A DNA stretch of 64,000 nt, from contig NZ_PYGE01000009.1 in the NCBI RefSeq assembly GCF_003014555.1, positions 124,001 through 188,000 on the forward strand, written 5' to 3'. Below the pieces are notes generated by a model, which worked only from the letters and a program-made list of their open reading frames with translations, was not told the DNA's origin and searched no databases. This DNA is from Haloactinopolyspora alba (GTDB lineage Bacteria > Actinomycetota > Actinomycetes > Jiangellales > Jiangellaceae). Each line of letters starts with the position of its first letter. The first letter of the stretch is position 1. Of this stretch, positions 1 to 7,751 are shown piece by piece. The translations under genes were made by a program, and so were the position numbers.

Positions 1-1
1 C

Positions 2-358
2 TTCCCGTTCGCCTTCACCGCCGTGTGCACCGACGAGCTGGCGGCTCTGCGCGACCATGTCGTGCCTGCGGTGGGTGGCGAGGCGGCGGTTCTCGCCGTG
101 TCGTGCGACACCATGGTCGGCCTGCGCGTGTTCGGTGACCAGAACGGGCTGGATTTCCCGCTGCTGTCGGATTTCTGGCCGCACGGACGGGTAGCCTCGT
201 CGTACGGCGTCTTCGACGACGACCGTGGGTGTGCCTTGCGGGGCACCTTCGTGGTCGACGCGGCCGGAGACGTCCGATGGACCGTCACCCACGCCCTACC
301 CGAAGCCCGGGACGTCGCCGCGTACCGGCGCGTCCTGGCCGATCTCGGCGCCGCCTGA
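2..358 (+). CDS. ahpE: AhpE-like 1-Cys peroxiredoxin, 5' end missing
   Basis: This reading frame is already open at the window edge and ends with TGA at 356-358, so the N-terminus lies outside. The visible part starts FPFAFTAVCTDEL, which holds the peroxidatic cysteine in the usual peroxiredoxin F-T-x-x-C-T/x-x-E-L context. It continues with FPLLSDFWPHG, a stretch typical of the mycobacterial AhpE group, and ends in a beta-strand RGTFVVDAAGDVRW and a C-terminal helix. No second (resolving) cysteine is placed as in 2-Cys enzymes. The protein would reduce hydroperoxides in the cytosol. A GTG at 23 is an internal codon, not the start. The zinc-ribbon gene follows after 25 bases. Confidence 0.9.
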   Translation, partial: FPFAFTAVCTDELAALRDHVVPAVGGEAAVLAVSCDTMVGLRVFGDQNGLDFPLLSDFWPHGRVASSYGVFDDDRGCALRGTFVVDAAGDVRWTVTHALPEARDVAAYRRVLADLGAA

Positions 359-383
359 GTCGCGGAGCAGGAAGGAGTTCCCC

Positions 384-830
384 GTGCCGTGCTATCGGTG
401 TGGTGCCCGGCAGTCCGATCCTGCCCGGGGCGCCAATCTCTGGGTCCGCGGTGTGCGCGCGGACGAGCAGGTGCTCGTGTGCCCGGACTGCCAGCAGAGC
501 CGTGGCTGGTCCTCCGACCTGGACCACTGTTCGGTCTGCGGCGCGACCACGCTGGTCCGGCGGCTCGGGCGGACGGTCTGCCGTTCGTGTGAGGCTTCGG
601 CGACGGCGGAGTTCCTGGCCGTCGAGAGCACCATGGACCGAGGCATCGCCGTGCGGTCGCAGGACACCGGCCCCGGCCGGCACCGGCGCTCCGACGGCCG
701 CGACCTGTCGGCCGACGTGGCCACCGCGATCGACCGGGTGCTCGGGCGTGCGGAGGCGAGCTCCGACGACGCTCCGCCGCAGGTGACGACGGAGGAACAG
801 GAACGCGTGCCACCCGACGGCGCCGCCTAG
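384..830 (+). CDS. Small protein with four CxxC zinc-ribbon motifs
   Basis: The GTG at 384 is chosen because AAGGAG lies 7 bases upstream (372-377) and the protein then begins PCYRCGARQ. The 148-residue product has four CxxC pairs within its first 70 residues (CYRC, CPDC, CSVC, CRSC), enough ligands for two zinc ribbons. A hydrophilic, Arg/Asp/Glu-rich tail without cysteines follows. There is no signal peptide or membrane segment. It is probably a cytosolic metal-binding or nucleic-acid-binding protein, but no specific role can be read. It could be cotranscribed with the peroxiredoxin just upstream, which would suit a redox-linked job; that part is inference. Confidence 0.7.
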   Translation: MPCYRCGARQSDPARGANLWVRGVRADEQVLVCPDCQQSRGWSSDLDHCSVCGATTLVRRLGRTVCRSCEASATAEFLAVESTMDRGIAVRSQDTGPGRHRRSDGRDLSADVATAIDRVLGRAEASSDDAPPQVTTEEQERVPPDGAA

Positions 831-910
831 TTCAGGACACGGCCCGTGCTGTGCCCACGATTGTGGGGCACGGCCGCGGTGGCGGTACTCTGTGGGCTCG
901 CATGGCCCGA

Positions 911-982
911 GGGCGTATAGCTCAGCGGTAGAGCACTGGTCTTACAAACCAGGGGTCGCTGGTTCGAACCCAGCTGCGCCCA
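911..982 (+). tRNA. tRNA-Val (anticodon UAC)
   Basis: The sequence folds as a full cloverleaf. The acceptor stem pairs GGGCGTA (911-917) with TGCGCCC (975-981). The D-arm is GCTC...GAGC. The anticodon stem is CTGGT/ACCAG with loop CTTACAA, giving anticodon TAC at 943-945. The T-arm is GCTGG-TTCGAAC-CCAGC. The discriminator base is A at 982 and CCA is not encoded. Anticodon UAC reads GUA valine codons. Confidence 0.95.
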
Positions 983-1028
983 CCCTTTGTGAACACTGTC
1001 CTGCCCGCGTGGCGCCACAGCAGACCCC

Positions 1029-1051
1029 GGCCGCCGTCGCGCGGCCTTTTT
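1029..1051 (+). terminator. Intrinsic terminator after tRNA-Val
   Basis: A perfect 6-bp stem GGCCGC (1029-1034) / GCGGCC (1041-1046) with a 6-base loop is followed by five T residues. It sits 47 bases after the tRNA. Confidence 0.75.
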
Positions 1052-1336
1052 AATCCAAGGATTCGGATTCGATCCCACCCCGGCGGTCACCCTTCCAACG
1101 TGATCGTCAGCGACTCATGATGATCTTCGGCAGTCGGCGACTGTCCGCGCTACGTCAGGTCTGATCACCGGGAATTATGCAATCTCTCACGTTGGAGATG
1201 AAGTCACACGGTATAGGTGTTCAGCGGCTCCTTCGCCGGCGATTCGTGGTGTCGTCGAAAGGCGGACGGACGTCGTCGCGTGGTGAGCCGCAATTGTTGG
1301 AATCTGCTCGTGGATGCCGGAGTTCGTGGCTAGAGT
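1052..1336. promoter_or_regulatory. Leader region of the LuxR/LAL regulator gene
   Basis: No convincing gene is visible in these 285 bases. At 1087-1103, just inside, lies TCACCCTTCCAACGTGA. This matches the regulon dyad TCACCC-N5-GGGTGA at 10 of 12 positions with the right spacing, but it is about 240 bases upstream of the regulator start. It is a weak candidate operator for autoregulation. No other dyad or obvious promoter stands out. Confidence 0.25.
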
Positions 1337-4018
1337 GTGTTTGTGGCCGCCGCAGACGCCGCAGGGTGGGGGCGTGCGCGGATACTCGAGCAGAAGCTTC
1401 GCGTTCCGCGTATGCCGGCCAGTGTTGTGCCGCGAACTCGGCTGCTTCGCGAGATCGAATCGGCGGATTCGAACGGGCACGCCGTGACCCTGGTTTCGGC
1501 GCCGGCAGGTGCCGGCAAGACCATGTTGCTCAGTCAGTTCTGGCGGAGTCTGCGCCCGGAGGGCGTGTCGGCGGCGTGGCTTTCTCTCGACGAGCACGAC
1601 AACGACCCGTACGTGCTGTGGTCGGGAATCCTGCGTGCTTGCGGGCGCGCGGTCCGTGGCCTCGACACGCCGGCCGAGGTGCGGCTCGGCGCGCTGAGTC
1701 CGCCGGCCGATGGAACGTACCGGGGATTCCTCACCGCGTTCGTCGACGCGCTCGACTCGTTGCCGGGCGTGCTCTGGATCATCCTGGACGATGTGCACGT
1801 CGTTACCTCAGGCAGCGCGTTGGACGGCCTGGCGGCGCTGCTCAAGTACCGGCCGTCGACCCTTCGACTGGCTCTGGGCAGCCGCATGGATCCGCCGTTG
1901 CCGACGGCGCGGCTGCTGCTGGACGGGCATGCGTGGGCCCTGCGTGCGGCCGATCTCGCGTTCGACCGTTCCGAGGCTGATCAGCTGCTGCGCGGTCATG
2001 CGATCGAGTTGGACGAGCACGACCTGGCGGTGCTGATGGCGCGGACAGAAGGCTGGGCGGCGGGGCTGAGCCTGGCGGCGCTGTCGCTGGCGTCGCAGGA
2101 CGACGTGAGCAAGTACATCGCCGGGTTCGCCGGTGACGAGCGGCCGCTGGCGGACTATCTCGTCGCGGAGGTGCTGGCCTCGTTGTCCGAGGAGACCGTG
2201 GATCTGCTGCTGGCCACGTCGGTGGCCGAGACACTGACCGCCGACCTGGCCAGCAGGCTGTCGGGCCGTGACGACGCCGGCGCGGTGCTGGCCAGGCTGG
2301 CGCGGGACAACGCGTTGGTGTATCGGGTGGGTCGTGGGCCGACGTCGTATCGCCTCCATGGCCTGCTGCGCAGCTTCCTGCTGGCCGAAGGGGCCCGGCG
2401 GAATGCGCAGGCGCAGCGCCGCCACCATCTCGTCGCGTCGGAGTGGTTCGCCGACCACCACATCCCTGGCTCGGCGCTCGATCACGCGGTGTCGGGTGAG
2501 GACTGGCCGCGGGTGGCCGAACTGGTCCACCGTGAGGGGGTACGGCTGCTGCTGGACAGTGAAGCGCCGAGCCTTCGGCGCGCCTTCCGGTCGATGCCCG
2601 AGGACGTCCTGGCCCAGCCGACAACCGCGTTGATCGGCGCACTCGCTGCGCTGGAGAAGGGGGCTCTGTCCTCGGCGCGGCGCTACATCGACCGGGTCGG
2701 GCGGCGCCCGGAGGCGCACGAGTCTCCCCGGCTGCGCCTGTTGCACGCCACGGCACTGTTGTACGAGGCGCGGCTGTGCGGTGACCGGAGCGCCCGGCTC
2801 GTGGAGCTGATCGACCTGAGTGACCGCCCGGCAGGCGCGGAGCCGGACTTGGAGCTGCTGGCCGCCGTCAACCGCGGGATCCTGCGTATCTGGTTCACCG
2901 AGTACCGCCGCGCCGAGGCGGATCTCGTGGCGGCATTGCGGATGGCCAGGCACGACGGACGAGACGCCCTCACCCTGGAGTGCCTGTGCTATCTGGCGGT
3001 GAGCGCCGCCGCCCGTGGTGACTTCGTGGCGCTGGCCGGATACTGCGACGAGGCCATCGAGTTCGCGGGCCGGAAGGGATGGTCGTCCGCAGCCCGGATG
3101 GCGCCGGTCTATCTGCTCGGCGCGGGTGTCGCGTGGCAACGCTTGGACGACACCGAGGCGGCCCGGCTGCTGTCGCTGGTCGCGACGGTCGACGCCGACC
3201 TGGAACCAGAGGTGGACCTGTCGGCCCGGCTGTTGGAGGCGTGTCTCGCCGCCGCCGAGGCGCCCAGCCGCCGGGACGCGGTCCGCCGGCTACGGCAGGC
3301 GTGGCCACCGCACGACGAACTGCGGCTGCTGCCGGTGAGCGTGAGCTCGGTCTGCCTGACAGAGCTGCAGCTGGCCCTGTCCGCGGGCGACCGGTTCGGG
3401 GCGGCCGAGGCGTTGGGCCGGGCCGAACGCGTGCTCGGCGATGCCGGGGACGTGCGGGTCATGCGTGCCCTGTTGCACGCGCGCGCCGGTCGAAAGGCCG
3501 CGGCGCGCAGTGCGCTCGGTCCGGTGCTGTCCGGCACCATCGAGTGTCACGTGGTGAGTTCGGAGATCACCGGCTGGCTACTTTCGGCACATTTCGCGGC
3601 GGAGTCGGACGAACAGGCCCGCGCACACGAGGCGCTGCTGTGTGCGCTCGACCTGGCCGCGCCGCGACAGATGTTCCGCGAGCTGATCGCGGCGTCGGCG
3701 CGGGTGAAGTCGATGCTGATCCACAACGACGGGCGGTTCGGCGAACACGACGAGTTCGTGCGGAGGGTCGTGGCCGCGACAGCGGTGCCGGACCGGGCCG
3801 TCGAGGGGGCGGCGATGGTCTCGGGGGAGGCGCTGACGGCGCGTGAGCTGGACCTGTTGCGCGACCTGCCGTCCCTGCTGTCACTCGAGGAGATCGCCGA
3901 CGCCCACGTGCTCAGCGTGAACACGGTGAAGACGCATCTGAAGGCGATCTATCGGAAGTTCGACGTCGGCAGCCGTCGGCAGGCGGTCGACCGAGCACGG
4001 GAGCTGGGATTGTTGTAG
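1337..4018 (+). CDS. MalT/LAL-type LuxR-family transcriptional regulator
   Basis: This 893-residue protein has the layout of large ATP-binding LuxR regulators. The N-terminus reads LEQKLRVPRMPASVVPRTRLL, the usual MalT-like opening, followed by a Walker A loop APAGAGKT (about residues 55-62) and a Walker B-like strand LWIILDDVH. A long helical, TPR-like middle follows. The C-terminal LuxR HTH (about 830-893) reads LTARELDLLRDL...SLEEIADAHVLSVNTVKTHLKAIYRK. GTG at 1337 is used; the next GTG at 1343 is also possible. Such proteins activate transcription when a ligand and ATP drive oligomerisation. It is a lone gene facing the cluster of dyad-controlled operons that begins right after its stop, so it is the best local candidate for their regulator, though this is not shown. 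Confidence 0.9.
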   Translation: MFVAAADAAGWGRARILEQKLRVPRMPASVVPRTRLLREIESADSNGHAVTLVSAPAGAGKTMLLSQFWRSLRPEGVSAAWLSLDEHDNDPYVLWSGILRACGRAVRGLDTPAEVRLGALSPPADGTYRGFLTAFVDALDSLPGVLWIILDDVHVVTSGSALDGLAALLKYRPSTLRLALGSRMDPPLPTARLLLDGHAWALRAADLAFDRSEADQLLRGHAIELDEHDLAVLMARTEGWAAGLSLAALSLASQDDVSKYIAGFAGDERPLADYLVAEVLASLSEETVDLLLATSVAETLTADLASRLSGRDDAGAVLARLARDNALVYRVGRGPTSYRLHGLLRSFLLAEGARRNAQAQRRHHLVASEWFADHHIPGSALDHAVSGEDWPRVAELVHREGVRLLLDSEAPSLRRAFRSMPEDVLAQPTTALIGALAALEKGALSSARRYIDRVGRRPEAHESPRLRLLHATALLYEARLCGDRSARLVELIDLSDRPAGAEPDLELLAAVNRGILRIWFTEYRRAEADLVAALRMARHDGRDALTLECLCYLAVSAAARGDFVALAGYCDEAIEFAGRKGWSSAARMAPVYLLGAGVAWQRLDDTEAARLLSLVATVDADLEPEVDLSARLLEACLAAAEAPSRRDAVRRLRQAWPPHDELRLLPVSVSSVCLTELQLALSAGDRFGAAEALGRAERVLGDAGDVRVMRALLHARAGRKAAARSALGPVLSGTIECHVVSSEITGWLLSAHFAAESDEQARAHEALLCALDLAAPRQMFRELIAASARVKSMLIHNDGRFGEHDEFVRRVVAATAVPDRAVEGAAMVSGEALTARELDLLRDLPSLLSLEEIADAHVLSVNTVKTHLKAIYRKFDVGSRRQAVDRARELGLL

Positions 4019-4023
4019 ACACC

Positions 4024-4040
4024 TCACCCGATGCGGGTGA
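4024..4040. promoter_or_regulatory. Regulon dyad 1
   Basis: TCACCCGATGCGGGTGA is a perfect inverted repeat that extends to 9-bp arms (4022-4030 / 4034-4042). It lies between the LuxR/LAL gene and the DUF6325 operon, with its centre 68 bases before the ATG at 4100. Confidence 0.75.
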
Positions 4041-4099
4041 GGCGTGGTGTGCTGGGTAGTACACACCCTGGAACGGGCGGACTGGGGGAAGAGGCACAA

Positions 4100-4552
4100 A
4101 TGGGGGACCATTCCGGTGGGCTGGATTCGCCCCCGGGTCCAGTCGAGTTGGTGATTCTGACATTTCCCGGCGAGCGGGTGGATCCGGCCACCGTCGACGT
4201 GCTCCGGGACGTGAGCGGCAAGGGCGACGTCACGCTGCTCGACATCGTCTTCGTCACCCGCGAGCCGAACGGTGATCTCCAGGTGGTCGAGTTCGACCAG
4301 GGCTCGGAAACCTACGGCTTCGACGACATCGACGTCAGCGGTAAGGATCTCGCGAACGACGAGGACATCGCCGTCATCGCCGACGTGCTCGACCCGGGCA
4401 CGTCGGCGGCGCTGATCGTATACGAGCGGACCTGGATCCGCCGGCTCTCCGAGGCGATCGACCGGTCGTCCGGAGAAGTGGCGTTGCAGGTGCGTATCCC
4501 GGCGGAGGTAGCAGGTGACGCACTCCGGGCGGCCGACAGCGGGCCGAGATGA
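4100..4552 (+). CDS. DUF6325-family protein (copy 1)
   Basis: The ATG at 4100 is preceded by a GGGGGAAGAGG purine tract, and an earlier in-frame ATG at 4031 lies inside the operator, so it is rejected. The 150-residue protein has the DUF6325 pattern: GPVELVILTFPG near the start, then LLDIVFVTREPNGDLQVVEF and, after an acidic stretch, DVLDPGTSAALIVYERTW. There is no signal or membrane segment. The biochemical role of this family is unknown to me; the alternating beta/alpha pattern suggests a small ferredoxin-like fold (inference). It is first in an operon with two tiny basic genes and shares its family with genes at 9808 and 16231. Confidence 0.8.
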   Translation: MGDHSGGLDSPPGPVELVILTFPGERVDPATVDVLRDVSGKGDVTLLDIVFVTREPNGDLQVVEFDQGSETYGFDDIDVSGKDLANDEDIAVIADVLDPGTSAALIVYERTWIRRLSEAIDRSSGEVALQVRIPAEVAGDALRAADSGPR

Positions 4553-4562
4553 GGGGGAGTAC

Positions 4563-4814
4563 GTGACGACGGGACGATTCGACCGGCCCGGGCTGCTGGG
4601 TTCCATCACGCCGGTCGCCGTCATCGGCGGCGCGCCGAAGGTGATCACCAAGGTGATCCGGCATCCGGACCGGCCGGCGAGAGAAGAATCGCGGAAGCCC
4701 CGACGCGGCCGCTGCGATCAGAACTCACCTGTCGGAGGTGAGGCCCGGGCGCGACCGACGGCACGAGCCTGGAGGGGACGTAGCCGTTCAGCAGAAGGAG
4801 AGCATCATGCCTAG
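4563..4814 (+). CDS. Small basic protein of the regulon, unknown function
   Basis: A GTG at 4563 follows GAGGGGGAG at good spacing, 10 bases after the DUF6325 stop. The 83-residue product begins TTGRFDRPGLLGSITPVAVIGG, an R/P-rich start plus a short hydrophobic segment, then becomes strongly basic (many Arg). That opening resembles the start of many SHOCT-type actinobacterial proteins, but no SHOCT motif follows. Its stop overlaps the next start by 8 bases, so the genes are probably coupled. The long Arg-rich tail may be a read-on into non-functional sequence. No function is known. Confidence 0.5.
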   Translation: MTTGRFDRPGLLGSITPVAVIGGAPKVITKVIRHPDRPAREESRKPRRGRCDQNSPVGGEARARPTARAWRGRSRSAEGEHHA

Positions 4815-4968
4815 ACGATGGCAGCGCACCAAACGGGTACATCGGTCGAGGCGGCGCCGGCTGGTACTCGCCTCCGGGCTGGCCGCGGGTGCGACCGCGG
4901 CGATCGTCGGCCGGCAGAAGCGGTCCAGACGTACCGCACCGGACGACTCGGAACTCAGCGAGACGTGA
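4807..4968 (+). CDS. 53-residue basic protein with one hydrophobic segment
   Basis: The ATG at 4807 has AAGGAG 7 bases upstream. The product opens with a very basic stretch (PRRWQRTKRVHRSRRRRL), then an Ala/Gly-rich hydrophobic segment VLASGLAAGATAAIVG, then RQKRSRR and an acidic end. This is a possible small membrane-anchored or nucleic-acid/lipid-binding peptide. It is the last gene of the operon starting at 4100, and the next gene converges on it. A comparable tiny basic gene sits at the head of the operon at 16097. Function unknown. Confidence 0.6.
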   Translation: MPRRWQRTKRVHRSRRRRLVLASGLAAGATAAIVGRQKRSRRTAPDDSELSET

Positions 4969-5019
4969 GCGCCGCCGTTCCGTGAGTGGCCGGACACGGG
5001 TTCGAGGCCCGGCCGCCGG

Positions 5020-5502
5020 TCACGCGGACGGGTGAGGCGGGCGGTCGCGACGTTGCCGGGCAGTCCGCATCGCGCTGTGCGCGGAGCCGGAGACGAGACT
5101 GCCGATCGCGACCCCGATGACGACGTTGATGGCGCTGGTCGCCAGCTGCGCGGACAGTTCCGCGTCGGGGGTGAACGGCGCCACCGCGGCGATGACGGTC
5201 ACCAGCCCGATCACCCAGCCGAAGAAGCGCAGCGGGCGCGGCGTGGTGTTCACCAGCACGTGCACCAGGCCGGTGGCCGCGAGCGCCGCGACGGCGGCAC
5301 CGATGGCGTACCACCAGGTGTTCGCGTTGCCCCACACGCCGTCGCCCTCGGGCGCCAGCACGGGCACGTCGAACAAGGCCCGCACGATGACGATGCCTGC
5401 GACGGCGATCAGCGCCGCGACGAGTGCCGAGGCGCCGCCGCCGGCCCACAGCCGACCGGCGTCGACACTCTGACGGGCAGGGTCGTTCGGCGTGTCACTC
5501 AT
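5020..5502 (-). CDS. DUF6069-family integral membrane protein
   Basis: The 160-residue protein starts at ATG 5502. It shows four hydrophobic segments: GGASALVAALIAVAGIVIVRALF, AIGAAVAALAATGLVHVLV, FFGWVIGLVTVIAAVAPF and AINVVIGVAIGSLVSG. The stretch RALFDVPVLAPEG after the first segment and TTPRPLRFFGWVIGL before the third are typical of the DUF6069 family. Function is unknown. It is transcribed away from the gene at 5628, and the palindrome at 5575-5591 lies between them, 81 bases upstream of this start. Confidence 0.8.
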   Translation of the reverse strand: MSDTPNDPARQSVDAGRLWAGGGASALVAALIAVAGIVIVRALFDVPVLAPEGDGVWGNANTWWYAIGAAVAALAATGLVHVLVNTTPRPLRFFGWVIGLVTVIAAVAPFTPDAELSAQLATSAINVVIGVAIGSLVSGSAHSAMRTARQRRDRPPHPSA

Positions 5503-5574
5503 GGTTGATACCTCCGTGCCGCGTCGGTGCGGACTACTCGGTACGACTATCGGCCGCCGACGCCGGTGTGCGGA

Positions 5575-5591
5575 TCACCCGTCGTGGGTGA
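5575..5591. promoter_or_regulatory. Regulon dyad 2 (14-bp arms)
   Basis: TCACCCGTCGTGGGTGA sits in a longer perfect inverted repeat with 14-bp arms (5567-5580 / 5586-5599) and a 5-base spacer, the longest of the set. It lies between divergent genes: 45 bases from the start at 5628 and 81 bases from the start at 5502. Confidence 0.8.
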
Positions 5592-5627
5592 TCCGCACAT
5601 CCGTCCCGCGGGACGACGCTGACGGGC

Positions 5628-6911
5628 GTGGACGAACGGGCGGAACTGGAACGGCTACGGGCGGAGGTCGCCGAGCTGCGCGCTCGCGAACGGCCACGCA
5701 CCCGGCCGCGGGGGCGGGCCGTGCTCGCCGGGGTGCTGATCGGGCTGGGTTCGATCACGGTGTTGCCGGCGACGGTCGCGGCCTGGATGGATTCCACCGT
5801 CACCGACACCGACCGCTACGTCGACACGGTGGCGCCGCTGGTCGACGATCCGGCGGTGCAACGGGCCGTGACCGATCGCGTCACCGCGGAGCTCGTCGCG
5901 GCGACCGACGTGGCTGGTGTCGTCGAGGACATCGCCGACCGGCTGGCCGCACAGGGGGCACGCCAGCAGGTCACGTCGACGCTCACCGGACTCGCCGATC
6001 CGATCGCCGGCGGGGTGGAGTCCTGGGTGCATGACCACGTCGGCACGGTCGTCGCCGGCGATCGGTTCGCGGCCGCTTGGGTGCGGGCGAACCGAGCCGC
6101 CCACGTCGAGGTGGTCGCGCTGATGACCGGCGAGAACGGCGACGGCGCGGTGCAAGCGGAGAGCGACTCGGTCACCCTGGACCTGGCACCGGTGATCACT
6201 GCGGCCAAGGAGCGGCTGGCCTCGGCCGGATTCGAGCGGGCCGCGAACCTGCCGGTCGTCGACGCCGAGGTGGTGTTGTTCCAGTCCGACGACATCACCA
6301 CGGCGCAGCGGTGGTTCGACGTCATCGACCGGCTGAGCACCTGGCTGATCGCCGTGGCCGTCGCGCTCATCAGCGCCGGTGTGCTGGTGGCGCGAGGCCG
6401 TCGCCGCGCGCTGACCGCAGCGGGCATCGGCGCGGCCCTGGCGATGCTCGCGCTCGGGATCGTCCTGACGATCGCCCGGCCGCTGTACCTCGACGCCCTG
6501 CCGCCCACCGTGGACGCCGGCGCCGCCGGTGCCGTCTTCGATCAGGTCATGTCGCCGCTGCGCACCATGCTGCGCATGGTGCTCGCCGTCGGCGTGGTGG
6601 TGGCGCTGATCGCGTACCTCACCGGTCCGTCCGCCCGGGCGGCCGCGCTACGCGGCAGCGCCTCCACGGCGGCGTCGCGGCTGGGGCGCGGGCGCTGGCA
6701 GGACGCCGCCGCGGCGGTCTGGCTCCGGCGGAACAAGCGGCCGGCGCAGATCGCCGTCGTGTCTGTGGCCGTGCTGGTTTTCGTGTTCTGGGACTATCCG
6801 AGCGCCGGCGTCGTCGGCGGCATCGTGCTGGTGGCGGGTGCGTTACTGGCGGCCGTCGAACTGGTCACCGGTCCGCGGCCGCCGGCGCCGATGCCGTCGG
6901 AGCGCTCGTAG
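5628..6911 (+). CDS. Six-TM membrane protein with cytosolic coiled-coil start
   Basis: The GTG at 5628 opens a 427-residue protein that begins with a charged helix (DERAELERLRAEVAELRARER). A first membrane segment follows (about residues 29-48). A roughly 170-residue soluble domain probably lies outside the membrane, and then five more hydrophobic segments run to the C-terminus: STWLIAVAVALISAGVLVA, GAALAMLALGIVLTIA, MVLAVGVVVALIAYL, IAVVSVAVLVFVFW and GGIVLVAGALLAAVELV. I do not recognise a named family. The position beside the long palindrome places it in the dyad regulon and suggests an envelope role. Confidence 0.75.
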   Translation: MDERAELERLRAEVAELRARERPRTRPRGRAVLAGVLIGLGSITVLPATVAAWMDSTVTDTDRYVDTVAPLVDDPAVQRAVTDRVTAELVAATDVAGVVEDIADRLAAQGARQQVTSTLTGLADPIAGGVESWVHDHVGTVVAGDRFAAAWVRANRAAHVEVVALMTGENGDGAVQAESDSVTLDLAPVITAAKERLASAGFERAANLPVVDAEVVLFQSDDITTAQRWFDVIDRLSTWLIAVAVALISAGVLVARGRRRALTAAGIGAALAMLALGIVLTIARPLYLDALPPTVDAGAAGAVFDQVMSPLRTMLRMVLAVGVVVALIAYLTGPSARAAALRGSASTAASRLGRGRWQDAAAAVWLRRNKRPAQIAVVSVAVLVFVFWDYPSAGVVGGIVLVAGALLAAVELVTGPRPPAPMPSERS

Positions 6912-6921
6912 CCGGTGCCGC

Positions 6922-7599
6922 TCACCCGAACGCGCCCGCGATACCGTCGCCGACGAGCTTCGCGCCGATGACCAGCATGACGACGGTCATGATGGCGGAG
7001 TTGTGCCGGGCCATCCAGGTCTGCAGGTCGTTCAGCGCTCGCGCGGCGCGCTCACCCAGCACCAGCGAGATCACCACCGGAACGCCCGGCCCCAGCGCAC
7101 CGACCACCACGAACACGGCCAGAGCTGCAGCCTGTCGACCGGCAGGGATGCCGGTCTGGGCGACAGCGACGCCGGCGCTGAGCGTGAGCACGAGGTTCTT
7201 CGGATTGACGGCGGCCAGCAGGACACCCAGGCCGGCGGATTTGACGGCGGTGAACGTGTCCAGCGCGGACATCCAGGACGGCATCGGAGCCGGCTCGTCG
7301 CCCCGGGCACGGCCGCGCCAAGTCTTCGCGGCCAGCAGCAGCACGAGCGCGCCGAGAGCCAGCTTGACCCACGACACCCAGGCCGCCGGTTCGCCGTCGC
7401 CGCTCGCGTCGGCGCCGCCGGCGACCAGGATCGCGGCGGTGCCGACGGCGGCCAGCCCGACCAGCCATCCCAGCAGGAACGACAGCCCGTTCGAGCGAGC
7501 TCGCCGTGTCCCCAGCATCAGCACCACGACGATGACGGGCAGCGGGCTCAGCGTGACACCGACAGCCAGCGGCAGCACCTGCCCGACAGCATCGCCCAT
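6922..7599 (-). CDS. GAP-family (Sap-like) membrane transporter
   Basis: The ATG at 7599 is chosen because GGGAGG lies just upstream on this strand and the protein then begins GDAVGQVLPLAVGVTLSPLPVIVVVLML, the standard opening of the GAP/Sap (sulfolipid-1-addressing) family. The 225-residue product has about six hydrophobic segments with the RARSNGLSFLLGWLVGL motif after the first and AVNPKNLVLTLSAGV in the middle, both usual for the family. The M. tuberculosis relative Sap helps sulfolipid export; others are uncharacterised. It is divergent from the SulP gene with one palindrome midway. Confidence 0.85.
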   Translation of the reverse strand: MGDAVGQVLPLAVGVTLSPLPVIVVVLMLGTRRARSNGLSFLLGWLVGLAAVGTAAILVAGGADASGDGEPAAWVSWVKLALGALVLLLAAKTWRGRARGDEPAPMPSWMSALDTFTAVKSAGLGVLLAAVNPKNLVLTLSAGVAVAQTGIPAGRQAAALAVFVVVGALGPGVPVVISLVLGERAARALNDLQTWMARHNSAIMTVVMLVIGAKLVGDGIAGAFG

Positions 7600-7667
7600 C
7601 CAGGCCTCCCAGGTCGGTGGTCCGAAGAACCGTGTGATCATCGTCATCGGCCGCACCGAGCACGTCT

Positions 7668-7684
7668 TCACCCGCCTCGGGTGA
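7668..7684. promoter_or_regulatory. Regulon dyad 3, midway between divergent genes
   Basis: TCACCCGCCTCGGGTGA has perfect 6-bp arms. Its centre (7676) is 77 bases from the GAP start at 7599 and 76 bases from the SulP start at 7752, so a single site could serve both promoters. Confidence 0.78.
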
Positions 7685-7751
7685 GGCACCGGCCGAGTGC
7701 CGGTACCGACGATGAGGGCTGAGACTCGACGCGGTGCCGGCGGGAGTGGTC

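Noticed and set aside
911-982. tRNA-Val as the attachment site of a genomic island carrying the dyad regulon
   Set aside because: I found no integrase gene and no second copy of the tRNA 3' end downstream, so there is no direct evidence for integration.
5020-5035. TCACGC...GGGTGA resembling the regulon dyad
   Set aside because: The spacer is 4 bases, one arm is imperfect, and it lies in the end of a coding gene at a convergent gap.
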